DNA from: Aporhodopirellula rubra
GTDB taxonomy: Bacteria > Planctomycetota > Planctomycetia > Pirellulales > Pirellulaceae
Assembly (NCBI RefSeq): GCF_014192335.1
Contig: NZ_JACHXU010000001.1
Location: forward strand, 411,556 to 475,555
DNA: 64,000 bases
Reading direction: 5' to 3'
Below the pieces are notes generated by a model. That model did no database searches and was not told the DNA's origin. It saw only the letters and a program-made list of their open reading frames with translations. Positions 17,797-27,701 of the stretch are shown in pieces. Made by a program: the position numbers and the translations under genes. Position 1 is the stretch's first letter; each line of letters opens with the position of its first letter.

Positions 17797-20622
17797 TCAT
17801 GGCAGTTTTGTCGGAGGCTGATTGGGTGGTTGGAACTCGAGCGGTGGCAACGCTTTGGATGGCTCGCCGGTGAGCGACTGCGACACCGATGTGTGGATCA
17901 GATATCGAGCTTCGAGTGCATTGGCGAGTTTCGGCATGCCGACGCAAACCTGTTCGAGCAGTACCGCGAGTGCCTCGCGTTCTCGATTAGGGTCACACCG
18001 TGAGAGTTTGCCGACGTCGGCGACGAGTAATCTTCGCATGAGGTCGGCGGCAATGCGTTCGTCCGCGCCCAGGCCTACTTGAGAAGCGGACGTTGGTAGT
18101 TCCAGCAGCACCTGTTCGATGTCCTGCAATTGGAAACGTAACGAACGCGGGTTGGATTCGTCGGTGACGAGGAGGTCAATCGTTGGTGCGGGTTGGACGA
18201 GCGAGAGGTATCGCGAACGATACGTCATGAGGCTGTCGGTGGCATCGAGAATCGCTTCGCATAGGCTGCTCTCGTTTGCTAGTGGCACGGTCATCGTGGC
18301 GGCGAGCAGTTCAGCGGTTTGATGGGCCCGTTCAATCCGGCGGCCTAGGAGAACGAATCGCCAACCGTGTGTTCGTGTCAAGCTTTCGGCGGCCAATCCG
18401 CTGAACGCGAGCAACAGGGTGATGCAGTGATTAAGTCGTTCGATGGCAGCGATTACGTTTGCGCCCCGCGGTCGACTTTGAACGACGACTTCGTTGTGGA
18501 GGCTACGGAGGATTCGGTACGCGTCGAGTGAAATCCGGTCGCGGACGGCCGAAGCGTTTCGCAGCGCGCCGACGGCCGCCGATTGGAAGCCGCGTGAGGT
18601 GCCGCAATCAAAAACGCTCGCCGGTAGCATTAGGTCGAGTTGCGGCATCGCGCCGTCGAGGCCTTCGATCGCGTAGTCGGGTTCGAGTTGGCCCATCGCC
18701 GCGAGGGCTTTGACTAGTCGTGGCATTTCGGACAGTTCGTCGTACTCGTCTTCGCCGGCCAGACGGGTGAGCGTGGTGCGTAATAATCGGGCGATCGACT
18801 CGCACCGTTCGGTGTATCGGCCGAGCCAGAACAGGTGTTCGGCCACGCGGCTGGGCAGTTCCGCACCGCTCCGGCGCAGCCGAATGGTTTCCGACTCCGG
18901 TGACAACAGAGTGGCTTCGTGGTCGACCGGTTCTTCGCTGACGATCCAGCAATCCTGGGTCATTTGACCGCTCGTTGGCGATCGACCGAGGAGGTCGGGT
19001 TTAGGGCTGACTCGCGCGAGTCCACCCGGCAGGACTTCGATCCCGTCGGCGGTTTGGAGTTGGAACGAGCGTAGGGTCAGATGCCATGGTTGCAGTTTGC
19101 CTTCGACCCAAACCGGCGTCAGGCTGTGTGACAAACGTTCTTGACCGACGAACCGATGCGGTTCCGCTTTGATTTGTCGAACCAAGTCGGCCTTCTGCTC
19201 GGACGTCATGTATTCCGGGATCGACGGCTTGGCTTCGTTGACCGCGTAGGCGCTGCGGATGATCAGTTTGTCGAGGTTTTCGAGAACAAACCGACACGGT
19301 CCCTCATCGCCACACCAGTACGTCGCAACGCTCGGCAGGAGCAGTTCTTCGCCAAGTAGTTTTCTCGCCGATGCGGCCAAGAACGGTAACAATGCTGGCA
19401 TCTCGGCGAGGGCGGCGCCGATGCCGTTGACAACGGAGACGTGCCCGCCGCGAATGGTTTGCAGTAATCCCGTGCAGCCTTCGAGCGACATGGGGTCGAG
19501 TTCCAGTGGGTCGCATTTGCGATCGGACACATGACGCCACAGCACCTCGATCGGAAGCAAACCGCCAAGCGTCTTCAAGTTCAGTCGTTCACCCCGGACG
19601 GCGAGGTCGCGGCCTTGCACAAGTGTGTAGCCGAGGTAACGGGCGAGATACGCGTCTTCGAATTCACGGTAGCTGCCGGGCCCGGGGGTCAACAACGCAA
19701 CGCGTGGATTGTCTCGAGCGCGGGGAGCGAGCGAACGGATATGCCCGCGAAGAGATTCGAAGAAAGGCGCCAGCCGACGAACGTTCGCGCGACGATGCAG
19801 GTGCGGCAGTGCGCGACTGAGGACGATGCGGTTTTCCAGGAGGTAACCTAACCCGCTCGGCGCACGCGTGCGGTCGCCGGTCACCCACCAACCTCCGTTG
19901 TCGCCACGAACGACGTCAAACGCGGTCACGTGCAGTCGACGGGAGGACGCCTGGCTGCGCATCGCACTGGCTTCGTCCGCCGTGGTTTTGTCGGGGCGGC
20001 CGAGTTTGTGGTAAGCGCGATAGAATCGAGGATTGCCCCACACGATTTCGGGCGGGATCACTCGATCGGCGATCAGGTTTTGCGGTCCTAGTAAATCATC
20101 CAGAACGGCTTCGAGGACCCGGACCCGCTGGGCGAGACCGTCGGCAAGGCCGAGCCAATCTTTTTCATGGAAGGCGACCGGAACGGCCGCTAATTGCCAG
20201 GGGCGTGACGGGTCGACCGGTGTCGCGGGCACTTTGCCGGTGGCCGAGGGTTCGATCGGTCCCGTTCCCAGTGGGCCGCTTCCCAGAACACCGCTAGGCA
20301 GTGCTCCGTTGGCTCCGGCGGCGACGCCCTGAGGGCCCGTTGTCAGCGGATTGGTTACGTTTGACGGGGCGTTGAGGTAGTCATCGCCGGGAGAGGGTTT
20401 TTGATTGGCGTCGACCTGAAAAGTCAGCCCGTTTTCGCGAATGAGCTGCTCGATTTGCAGCGATCGTTCATCCAAACCGGTGGCGCCGATCCGGTTCAGG
20501 GTGCCTTCGATGGTGGCCCAATGGGGGCGTATGACGCCGTTGGCATCGCGGCATTCGTCGAAACGGCCAGCCGGTTTTTCATAACTGGCTAGCGACAATT
20601 GGGCTGCGATGGTAGTCGACAA
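17797..20622 (-). CDS. circularly permuted ATP-grasp / alpha-E fusion protein
   Basis: A 941-aa two-module protein. Residues about 1-565 are a type 2 circularly permuted ATP-grasp domain (DUF404/DUF407 region): GDRTRAPSGLGYLLENR, ALLTPGPGSYREFEDAYLA, LVQGRDLAVR, VVNGIGAALAE and EVLPGGLARVSP. Residues about 590-905 are an alpha-E (DUF403) helical domain starting SRVAEHLFWLGRYTERCESIARLL. A Gly/Pro/Ala-rich, low-complexity insert sits at about residues 84-141 within the N-terminal part. ATP-grasp enzymes make amide or peptide bonds through acyl phosphates; the substrate here is unknown. The gene is in the middle of a cluster with a second, split ATP-grasp and alpha-E pair. Confidence 0.87.
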   Translation of the reverse strand: MSTTIAAQLSLASYEKPAGRFDECRDANGVIRPHWATIEGTLNRIGATGLDERSLQIEQLIRENGLTFQVDANQKPSPGDDYLNAPSNVTNPLTTGPQGVAAGANGALPSGVLGSGPLGTGPIEPSATGKVPATPVDPSRPWQLAAVPVAFHEKDWLGLADGLAQRVRVLEAVLDDLLGPQNLIADRVIPPEIVWGNPRFYRAYHKLGRPDKTTADEASAMRSQASSRRLHVTAFDVVRGDNGGWWVTGDRTRAPSGLGYLLENRIVLSRALPHLHRRANVRRLAPFFESLRGHIRSLAPRARDNPRVALLTPGPGSYREFEDAYLARYLGYTLVQGRDLAVRGERLNLKTLGGLLPIEVLWRHVSDRKCDPLELDPMSLEGCTGLLQTIRGGHVSVVNGIGAALAEMPALLPFLAASARKLLGEELLLPSVATYWCGDEGPCRFVLENLDKLIIRSAYAVNEAKPSIPEYMTSEQKADLVRQIKAEPHRFVGQERLSHSLTPVWVEGKLQPWHLTLRSFQLQTADGIEVLPGGLARVSPKPDLLGRSPTSGQMTQDCWIVSEEPVDHEATLLSPESETIRLRRSGAELPSRVAEHLFWLGRYTERCESIARLLRTTLTRLAGEDEYDELSEMPRLVKALAAMGQLEPDYAIEGLDGAMPQLDLMLPASVFDCGTSRGFQSAAVGALRNASAVRDRISLDAYRILRSLHNEVVVQSRPRGANVIAAIERLNHCITLLLAFSGLAAESLTRTHGWRFVLLGRRIERAHQTAELLAATMTVPLANESSLCEAILDATDSLMTYRSRYLSLVQPAPTIDLLVTDESNPRSLRFQLQDIEQVLLELPTSASQVGLGADERIAADLMRRLLVADVGKLSRCDPNREREALAVLLEQVCVGMPKLANALEARYLIHTSVSQSLTGEPSKALPPLEFQPPNQPPTKLP

Positions 20623-20735
20623 TGTCGTCAGGGCTCCTGTTTGAGTGCCGATAGGAAAGAGGCGGTGCGATTTCGCTCCGCCCTGTCCTACGATCGACTA
20701 CCCGCCTTGAGCACGCCGATACGTGAGTCGACATT

Positions 20736-23700
20736 TTAGAGCCGACGCAAATCCATGGTAACCGGGTACGGCTCCGAACCGACCACGGGCGGTAAATTAG
20801 GGACGGCGATTTCGCCACCCGTCATCGTGAACGCGTCAAATCTCGCCGCACGACGGGATTCCGCCTCTTTGGCATTGATCGGGAAGTTGTCACTGCATAC
20901 CCCACCTGGGTGGACGGCGTGGTAGGTGCATCCGCCGACACTGCGCCGTGCCTTCAGGTCTACCAAATCGAACTGCAGCGGTGTGTGGATTCCGATCGTC
21001 GGGTGTAGGCATCGCGGCGGTTGCCAGGCGCGGTATTTTACGCCCGCAACGCCCTGGCCGGTCACACCGGTTTTGTGAAGCGGCACACGATGGCCGAAGC
21101 ACGTCACGGCATAACGTCCCGGATCCATTCCCTCGACCAAAATTTGCATCCGTTCGAGCGACGAGTCGACGAACCTCGCGGTGCCACCCGAGCCGGGTTC
21201 CTCGCCCATGACGTACCACGGTTCGATGGCACTGCGGAGTTCCATTCGCACGCCATCGACGACCAGTTCTCCCATCAACGGGAAGCGGAATTCGTGATGC
21301 GGGGCATACCAATCCGACTTCACCGGCGATTCCAATCGCTGCAGTTCGCCCGTCAGATCCTTGAGATCCTGCCAGACAAAGTATGGCAAGAGGTATCGGT
21401 CATAGAGCATTGGTCCCCACTGGATCAGAGGCTCTTTGTACGGTTTGTCCCAGAACGCGGCGACGACGGCGCGGATCAAGAGTTGTTGCGACAAGCTCAT
21501 CTGTGCGTGCGGAGGCATTTCAAAACCTCGCAGTTCGACCAAGCCTAAACGCCCGGTCGAGCTGTCGGGCGAATACATTTTGTCGATGCAGATTTCTGCA
21601 CGGTGCGTGTTGCCTGTCGTGTCGACGAGCAGGTCTCGGAACAGGCGATCGACGATCCACGGAGGAACGTCGGCTCCTTCGGGAGGTAGCTGTGCGAGCG
21701 CGATTTCCATCTCGTACACCGAGTCACTGCGGGCTTCGTCCATCCGCGGTGCTTGGCTGGTCGGACCGATGAATTTGCCGCTGAATAGATACGACATCGC
21801 CGGGTGGTTGTGCCAGAACCGGATCAGGCTGCCGAGCAAATGAGGGCGCCGCAGGAACGGGCTGTCGGTCGGTTTAGCGCTTCCCATCACGACATGGTTG
21901 CCGCCACCGGTTCCGGTGTGGTGACCGTCGAGGTCGAATTTTTCGGTTCCGAGTCGTGACAGGCGAGCTTCTTCGTAGAGAGTTTCGGTCAACGTGACCA
22001 ATGACCGCCAGGTTGCCGACGGTTGCGTGTTGACTTCGATCACGCCCGGGTCCGGTGTGACTTTGAAGTAGTCGATTCGGTCGTCCGGTGGTGGCAAGTA
22101 ACCTTCGACGACGACCGGTAGATCGGTCAGCGCACAGGTTTCTTCGACGGCCGAGATGAGATCGAGGTAATCTTCGAGGCGTTGGGCGGGCGGCATGAAA
22201 ACGTGCAGTCGTCCGAACCGAGCTTCCACGCAGAGTGCGGTGTGAACGATGTCGTTGTGGGTGGGCAAATCATCTTCATCGACATCGTCGAGAGTTTGTT
22301 CATTGACCGCCAAAGCCGCCGATTCGGAAGGTCCTCCGAGTCGCCCGCCGTCACCACCGGTGGTGCCGCCTTGGCGTGCCGCGACGTAGCTTTCCATTCC
22401 ACGCGGCGTGCCACCGGATGCGCCGGGGCCACGGTAGGGAGCAGGCAGAGGGCTGTGTTGGATCGTCGGATCCAGAGGGGTGGTGTAGAACGGCGCGGTG
22501 CTGAACGAATCGGATGGCAGCGTGTCGAGGGGAAGTCGAAGTCCGATCGGTGACTCACCGGGGATGAGGTAAATCTTTTCGCTGCGGACCGGCCATCTTC
22601 CGCCCATCCATCCTGGTTTGGCTTGCCACCACGCACGACGAAGGGGCAACACGTAGCCGACGGGCGTTCCGAGTCCGTGGCCGAACGTCCGCATCAACAT
22701 CGCCCGTTCGTTCGGGTCTTTCAGACGCGGATCGGCGGGATCGATGTCGACGGGCAGGCGGTCTTCTTTCCAGAGGTAGTGGAAAATATCCTCGTGGACG
22801 GGAAACGTCATCTTGGCGCTGATGTTCAGTTCCCGCGAAAGGGTTCTGATAAATCGCCGGGCGTCCTCGTGAGTGTGTTTGTAGTCGCGACCCTCGTCGG
22901 CTAGCCATTTTTCATCGTTCCAAATGGGTTGGCCGTCACGACGCCATAGGCAGGTCAACGCCCAACGAGGCAATTGTTCGCCGGGATACCATTTGCCTTG
23001 CCCGTAGTGCAGCAGACTGCCTTTGGCGATTTGGTCCGTGTCGGCGAGTTTCTCGCGGAATCGTTTCAGCAGGACGTTGCTGAGCACGCGTTTGTCTTCG
23101 CCGACCGCGTCGGTGTTCCACTGCGGGTGATCCATGTCATCGATGGATACAAACGTCGGTTCGCCGCCCATTGTGAGTCGGACGTCGCCTTCGTTGAGTT
23201 TCTTGTCGATTTCATCACCGGCGACGAGAACTTCGTTCCACGTTGTTTCGGTGTAGGGTTTGGTGACCCGCGGGTCTTCGTGGACGCGGGTCACTTTCAT
23301 GACGTGTTCGAACGTCACTTCACACGGTTCGTGGCCACCGGTGATCGGGGCGGCGCCCGAATAGGATGGCGTGCACGCGAGCGGGATGTGGCCTTCACCG
23401 GCGAGCAACCCGCTCGTTGGGTCCAGTCCGACCCAACCGGCACCTGGCAGATAAACTTCCGTCCAAGCGTGAAGGTCGCAGAAATCTTCCGTCGGACCGG
23501 AAGGCCCGTCGAGCGATTCTTGATCCGAGGCGAGTTGAATCAGATATCCCGACACAAACCGTGCCGCTAATCCCATGTGCCGGAACGTGTCGACCAACAT
23601 CCATGCCGAATCGCGGCACGATCCGCTGCACAGCGTCAGTGTTTCTTCGGGAGATTGCACGCCCGGTTCGAGCCGGATCTTGTAATCAATCTTTTGCTGC

Positions 23701-24155
23701 GCCGCGCGGTTAATATCGACGATGAAATCGATGGTCCGCTCGTTGGATTGAGGCAGGGATTTGATCCATGCGTCGAGTGCGGGTGTCAGTTCGCCCGGTT
23801 CCAAATACGATGCCAACTGTCGTTTGGTGTCGTCGTCGTATTCGAACGGAAACTCGCCGGCCTCTTCGTCGACGAAAAATTCGAAAGGGTTGATCACCGT
23901 CATGTCGGCAACCAAGTCGACTGTGACGCATAAGTGATTGACGGGTTTCTCGAAAATCAATCGTGCGATCGGGTTTGCGAACGGGTCTTGTTGCCAGTTC
24001 ACAAAGTGCTCGCTCGGAGAAACCGTTAACTGGTATGACTGGATCGGTGTGCGACCGTGATAGGCCGGACGTAAACGTACCAATTGCGGCCCGACCATGA
24101 TCGGACGGTCGTACTCGTAAGAGGTCTTGTGATGCAGCGCGACGCGAATCGTCAT
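20736..24155 (-). CDS. transglutaminase-like protein with large DUF2126 region
   Basis: An 1139-aa cytoplasmic protein. Residues 1-290 are a transglutaminase-like domain: N-terminal VALHHKTSYEYDRPI, catalytic C180 (SGSCRDSAW), H229 (LHAWTEVY) and D245 (GLDPTSG). The remainder matches DUF2126: MGGEPTFVSIDD, LHYGQGKWYPGEQLPRWAL, IEVNTQPSATW, DGHHTGTGGGNHVVMGS (around residue 750) and FEMPPHAQMS. The ExN and GGGNH motifs recall glutamine-synthetase/gamma-glutamylcysteine-ligase-type carboxylate-amine ligases, which would pair a ligase with a hydrolase in one chain; that reading is inferred. A Gly/Pro-rich stretch lies at about residues 550-590. Confidence 0.88.
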   Translation of the reverse strand: MTIRVALHHKTSYEYDRPIMVGPQLVRLRPAYHGRTPIQSYQLTVSPSEHFVNWQQDPFANPIARLIFEKPVNHLCVTVDLVADMTVINPFEFFVDEEAGEFPFEYDDDTKRQLASYLEPGELTPALDAWIKSLPQSNERTIDFIVDINRAAQQKIDYKIRLEPGVQSPEETLTLCSGSCRDSAWMLVDTFRHMGLAARFVSGYLIQLASDQESLDGPSGPTEDFCDLHAWTEVYLPGAGWVGLDPTSGLLAGEGHIPLACTPSYSGAAPITGGHEPCEVTFEHVMKVTRVHEDPRVTKPYTETTWNEVLVAGDEIDKKLNEGDVRLTMGGEPTFVSIDDMDHPQWNTDAVGEDKRVLSNVLLKRFREKLADTDQIAKGSLLHYGQGKWYPGEQLPRWALTCLWRRDGQPIWNDEKWLADEGRDYKHTHEDARRFIRTLSRELNISAKMTFPVHEDIFHYLWKEDRLPVDIDPADPRLKDPNERAMLMRTFGHGLGTPVGYVLPLRRAWWQAKPGWMGGRWPVRSEKIYLIPGESPIGLRLPLDTLPSDSFSTAPFYTTPLDPTIQHSPLPAPYRGPGASGGTPRGMESYVAARQGGTTGGDGGRLGGPSESAALAVNEQTLDDVDEDDLPTHNDIVHTALCVEARFGRLHVFMPPAQRLEDYLDLISAVEETCALTDLPVVVEGYLPPPDDRIDYFKVTPDPGVIEVNTQPSATWRSLVTLTETLYEEARLSRLGTEKFDLDGHHTGTGGGNHVVMGSAKPTDSPFLRRPHLLGSLIRFWHNHPAMSYLFSGKFIGPTSQAPRMDEARSDSVYEMEIALAQLPPEGADVPPWIVDRLFRDLLVDTTGNTHRAEICIDKMYSPDSSTGRLGLVELRGFEMPPHAQMSLSQQLLIRAVVAAFWDKPYKEPLIQWGPMLYDRYLLPYFVWQDLKDLTGELQRLESPVKSDWYAPHHEFRFPLMGELVVDGVRMELRSAIEPWYVMGEEPGSGGTARFVDSSLERMQILVEGMDPGRYAVTCFGHRVPLHKTGVTGQGVAGVKYRAWQPPRCLHPTIGIHTPLQFDLVDLKARRSVGGCTYHAVHPGGVCSDNFPINAKEAESRRAARFDAFTMTGGEIAVPNLPPVVGSEPYPVTMDLRRL

Positions 24156-24209
24156 AAAGAAACCAGGAGATAATCAGGAGGAAGGAACCGGCGTCCGTGA
24201 AAGCTCTTG

Positions 24210-25160
24210 TTACGCTGAAATCGGAGCTTGGAAATAATCTTCGGCGAGCGTGTTGCCGATGTCGTTGAGTTCTCGTTGCAAAAGGTCCACGAATTCGTGC
24301 ATCCCTCCGGCGAGAACTTCTTCGACTTGGGTGTGCGCCAAACGGTGTTTGAGGGCGTCCACTTTTTCGCTTGATTTGCTGGACGATTGGTTGCAGGACG
24401 CTTGGTCGATTTCGCCGAGCGACCATCCGGCCGAGGCAACGCATCGGTGAACGCTGCGCGGGAACGTTCGATTGAACAGGAAGAAGCCGACCACGTTCGG
24501 AATGTCGATTTCGTGGTAGTCACGTCGGTAGGCTTCGAATCCGCTGATCGCGAGCAAGAGTGCGGACCACTGCATGTCATCGATCGCGGTGCCGACATGC
24601 TCGACCGAAGGCAGCAAGTTGAAGTATTTCACGTCGAGGATGCGTGAGGTTTTGTCGGCACGTTCGAGCATCCGACCAACGTTGGCAAAGTGCCAGGCGC
24701 TGTCCTGGGCCATCGTGCTTTCGAGGACGCCGCTCCACAGCAATGTTTGTTGGCGGATCTCGTCAAAGAACTTGCTCGTCCGGTCGAGTGACTCGTTGCG
24801 AGAGGCTTCGTGGACGAAGAGATAGAACTCGTTGATTTGTTCGAAGGCTTCCGAAGAAAGCTTTTCACGAACGCCACGCGCGTTTTCACGTGCCGCTCGC
24901 AGGCATGTCAACATCGAGTTGGGGTACTCTTCGTCGAAGGCCAGGAAGTTGACAACGTTTTCCTGGTTGGGGGCCCCGTATTTTTCCTTGAACCATTCTT
25001 CGTCGCCGGTCACTCGAACCAGTGGTTCCCAGGGGTCAACCAAGTTTTCAGGTTGATCCAGGATCAGGTGAAGCGTGACTTCGAGGAACCGCGCAAGGTT
25101 TTCAGCCCGCTCGATTTGGCGGCTCATCCAATAAACCGATTCGGCAACGCGTGAGAGCAT
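24210..25160 (-). CDS. alpha-E (DUF403) domain protein
   Basis: A 316-aa, all-helical protein made of one alpha-E domain. It starts MLSRVAESVYWMSRQIERAEN, the family's usual opening, and includes RAARENARGVREKLSSE, LERADKTSRILDVKYF and FLFNRTFPRSVHRCV. The domain's biochemical role is unproven; it is nearly always encoded with or fused to circularly permuted ATP-grasp proteins. Here it follows the stand-alone ATP-grasp gene by 97 bp and precedes the DUF2126 protein by 54 bp. No membrane segment or signal peptide is present. Confidence 0.9.
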   Translation of the reverse strand: MLSRVAESVYWMSRQIERAENLARFLEVTLHLILDQPENLVDPWEPLVRVTGDEEWFKEKYGAPNQENVVNFLAFDEEYPNSMLTCLRAARENARGVREKLSSEAFEQINEFYLFVHEASRNESLDRTSKFFDEIRQQTLLWSGVLESTMAQDSAWHFANVGRMLERADKTSRILDVKYFNLLPSVEHVGTAIDDMQWSALLLAISGFEAYRRDYHEIDIPNVVGFFLFNRTFPRSVHRCVASAGWSLGEIDQASCNQSSSKSSEKVDALKHRLAHTQVEEVLAGGMHEFVDLLQRELNDIGNTLAEDYFQAPISA

Positions 25161-25257
25161 GTTTGAAGACAGGAGTTAAGGAGGGAGAGTTTGAAATCGT
25201 GCGTGGACTCGCACTCACGACGGAAAAGGGATACCGCAAGCCAACCGTGGCGTCGTT

Positions 25258-26790
25258 TTAGGGACGCGCGACGATTTGCCCTGGGCTGGCAACCACCCAA
25301 GTGTCTTTGCTGCCGCCGCCTTGCGACGAGTTCACTACGAGTGACCCTTTCTTCAACGCCACTCGCGTCAGTCCGCCTGGCAATACCCAGACATCGTCCG
25401 GACCTTCGCAAAGGATATAGGGGCGAAGGTCGACGTGACGCCCCTCGAGCGACTCGCCCGTCATCGTCGGCACTCGGGAGAGTTGCAGCGTCGGTTGAGC
25501 GACATAGTTACGCGGGTTCTCGCGAATCTTTTCGGCGAACTCGGCACGCTGTTCGTTGGTTGCGTGCGGCCCGATTAGGATTCCGTAACCGCCTGATTCT
25601 CCCGCAGCCTTGACGACTAATTCGTCGAGGTGTTCGAGTACGTATTTGCGGTCGTCGTCACGTTGGCACAGATACGTCGGGACATTGTTGAGGATCGGTT
25701 CCTCGCCGAGGTAGTACCGAATCATTTCAGGCACGAACGCGTAAACGACCTTGTCGTCGGCGACGCCGGTTCCCGGTGCATTGGCTAACGCGACGTTGCC
25801 GGCTCGATAGGCTCGCATCAATCCGGGAACGCCGAGCACCGATTTCTTGTTGAAAACTTCCGGGTCTAGGAACGTGTCGTCGACGCGGCGGTAAATGACG
25901 TCGACCTGTTGTCTTCCGTCGGTTGTCAGCATGAAAACGTGGTCGTTTTCGACCAACAGGTCTCGCCCTTCGACGAGTTCGACGCCCATTTGGTGAGCGA
26001 GGAAGGAGTGTTCGTAGTAGGCGCTGTTGTAAACGCCCGGCGTGAGCACGACCACGGTCGGGTTCAGCATGTCATTCGGGGCCATCCGCCTCAGCATCTG
26101 ATAGAGCCGTGCGGGATAGTCGTTGACGGGCCGGACGCTCGAGTCGGCAAATGCGCGAGGGAAGTTCTTCTTCATCACGGCGCGATTTTGCAAGACGTAC
26201 GACACGCCCGACGGGCAGCGCAGGTTGTCTTCGAGCACGAACACCGAGCCTTCGTTATCACGAACCAAGTCCGTCCCGGTGATGTGGCACCAAACGCCGG
26301 CAGGCGGTTTCAGGCCAACGCACTGCGGAAGATATTGTGGGCAGGAGTCGACGATGTTCGCCGGGATCAAACCTTCGTTGATGATTTGTCGGTCGTTGTA
26401 AACGTCATCGAGGAATCGGTTCAGGGCGCGAATCCGCTGTTTCAAACCCAGTTCCACGTCAGACCAAACCGAGGCTGAAATGATGCGCGGGATGATATCG
26501 AAGGGCATGATTTTTTCAGTGCCCTCGGCGTCGCTGTAAACCGTGAACGTGATCCCCATTTGATACAGGGAGCGTTCGATCGCACGTTGACGACGAATGA
26601 GTTCGCCCGCGGGAAGCCGGTTAAGAAGGTCGACTAACGCCACCGAGTCGGGGCGAGCGACACTGTCTGCACAAACGACCTCGTCGTAAAAACCTTCCGG
26701 TTGATAGTCGTTCAGCCTTGGGTAATTGGCCGAAGTTGAATTGGTGTCCGTCATTTGTGACTGCGACTGAGATTGCATAGAGGTATCCAT
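25258..26790 (-). CDS. circularly permuted type 2 ATP-grasp protein
   Basis: A 510-aa ATP-dependent carboxylate-amine ligase-like protein. Characteristic segments are FYDEVV near the N-terminus, VLEDNLRCPSGVSYVLQNR, VVLTPGVYNSAYYEHSFLA, LVEGRDLLVENDHVFM, DVIYRRVDD, VKAAGESGGYGILIG and VLPGGLTRVAL. The ED-N pair in VLEDN fits the ATP/metal site. The first 12 residues are a Gln/Ser stretch and may not be translated, since ATG codons also occur at residues 5 and 13. It is the first gene of the five-gene cluster; about 290 bp separate it from the MazG-like gene upstream, so its promoter probably lies there. Confidence 0.9.
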   Translation of the reverse strand: MDTSMQSQSQSQMTDTNSTSANYPRLNDYQPEGFYDEVVCADSVARPDSVALVDLLNRLPAGELIRRQRAIERSLYQMGITFTVYSDAEGTEKIMPFDIIPRIISASVWSDVELGLKQRIRALNRFLDDVYNDRQIINEGLIPANIVDSCPQYLPQCVGLKPPAGVWCHITGTDLVRDNEGSVFVLEDNLRCPSGVSYVLQNRAVMKKNFPRAFADSSVRPVNDYPARLYQMLRRMAPNDMLNPTVVVLTPGVYNSAYYEHSFLAHQMGVELVEGRDLLVENDHVFMLTTDGRQQVDVIYRRVDDTFLDPEVFNKKSVLGVPGLMRAYRAGNVALANAPGTGVADDKVVYAFVPEMIRYYLGEEPILNNVPTYLCQRDDDRKYVLEHLDELVVKAAGESGGYGILIGPHATNEQRAEFAEKIRENPRNYVAQPTLQLSRVPTMTGESLEGRHVDLRPYILCEGPDDVWVLPGGLTRVALKKGSLVVNSSQGGGSKDTWVVASPGQIVARP

Positions 26791-27078
26791 CTCTCGCGTC
26801 TGTCAGTCCGCCTCTGACAACGTGGAAGTTTTCGTGTGATAAGAGCGCATAGTGTATCGCAATCAGTGGCAGAAAACACTTTTTCGTATGGAATGTTTGC
26901 CAATGCGGCCCCGTTTGCCGCAATTCGGTATTTTCGGTAGCCAGAATCGCCACGGGGATGTGACGAAGGCAGTGTTGGCACCACTCCGCGTTCACGAACA
27001 ATGGTCAAGATTTGAGCGAAAACCGACCGTATTCTCGATGGGGCAGCGAATGAACGTGCCGGAGTTGGCGATGTGTTT

Positions 27079-27480
27079 TTAGCTCCCCGATTGGTTATCC
27101 CGCGAGAATTTGTTGCCTTCAACCGGGTATTTTTCGGCGTTTCGGATCATTTTTGCCTTTAGCGTTGTCGCCAAATCGATGTCGAGTTTGCTGGCGATGG
27201 CCAGCAAATAGGCCAGGCAGTCGGCGACTTCTTCCCCGACGGCGACGCGGCTTTCCGGATCGTCCATCACGCGGAGCGACTCTTCGGGTGTGAGCCACTG
27301 GAAATGTTCCATCAACTCCGCCGTTTCGATGGCCAATGACATGGCGAGGTTCTTGGGGGTGTGGAACCGATGCCAATCTCGCTCAGCAACAAATGTTCCG
27401 ACAACCTGTTTCAGTTCGGTGACGGACGTTTGGTCATCGGTTTTGGGAGCGTCGGAGTCCGTGGGGAGTGCGTTGTTCAT
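27079..27480 (-). CDS. MazG-like nucleotide pyrophosphohydrolase (RS21-C6 type)
   Basis: A 133-aa cytoplasmic enzyme that would hydrolyse (d)NTPs, with dCTP-type nucleotides the best-known substrates of this subfamily, to the monophosphate and pyrophosphate. The all-alpha NTP-PPase motif is seen as ETAELMEHFQW (ExxE) plus GEEVADCLAYLLAIASKLDID (ExxD). WHRFHTPKNLAMSLAIE is also typical. It is divergent from the SppA-like gene. Housekeeping of the nucleotide pool is the likely role. Confidence 0.88.
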   Translation of the reverse strand: MNNALPTDSDAPKTDDQTSVTELKQVVGTFVAERDWHRFHTPKNLAMSLAIETAELMEHFQWLTPEESLRVMDDPESRVAVGEEVADCLAYLLAIASKLDIDLATTLKAKMIRNAEKYPVEGNKFSRDNQSGS

Positions 27481-27701
27481 TGAAGCGTCCTGCGATTTTA
27501 ATTTGGGAAGATGTGCGGGTTGTGGGATCGATGGCGATCGTTTGCGTGATTTTGAATGAACCGATCGCGATCAGGTCGGGGCGAATCCCTCGGCGGAGCC
27601 GGTTGGTTTGGTCGATGTCCTGACGATGTGGCCTTGCAATGTTTTTCGCGATGGAACGAGCGAAGACGGTCACCGATCGTACTTTTAGGAACGGATTCTC
27701 C

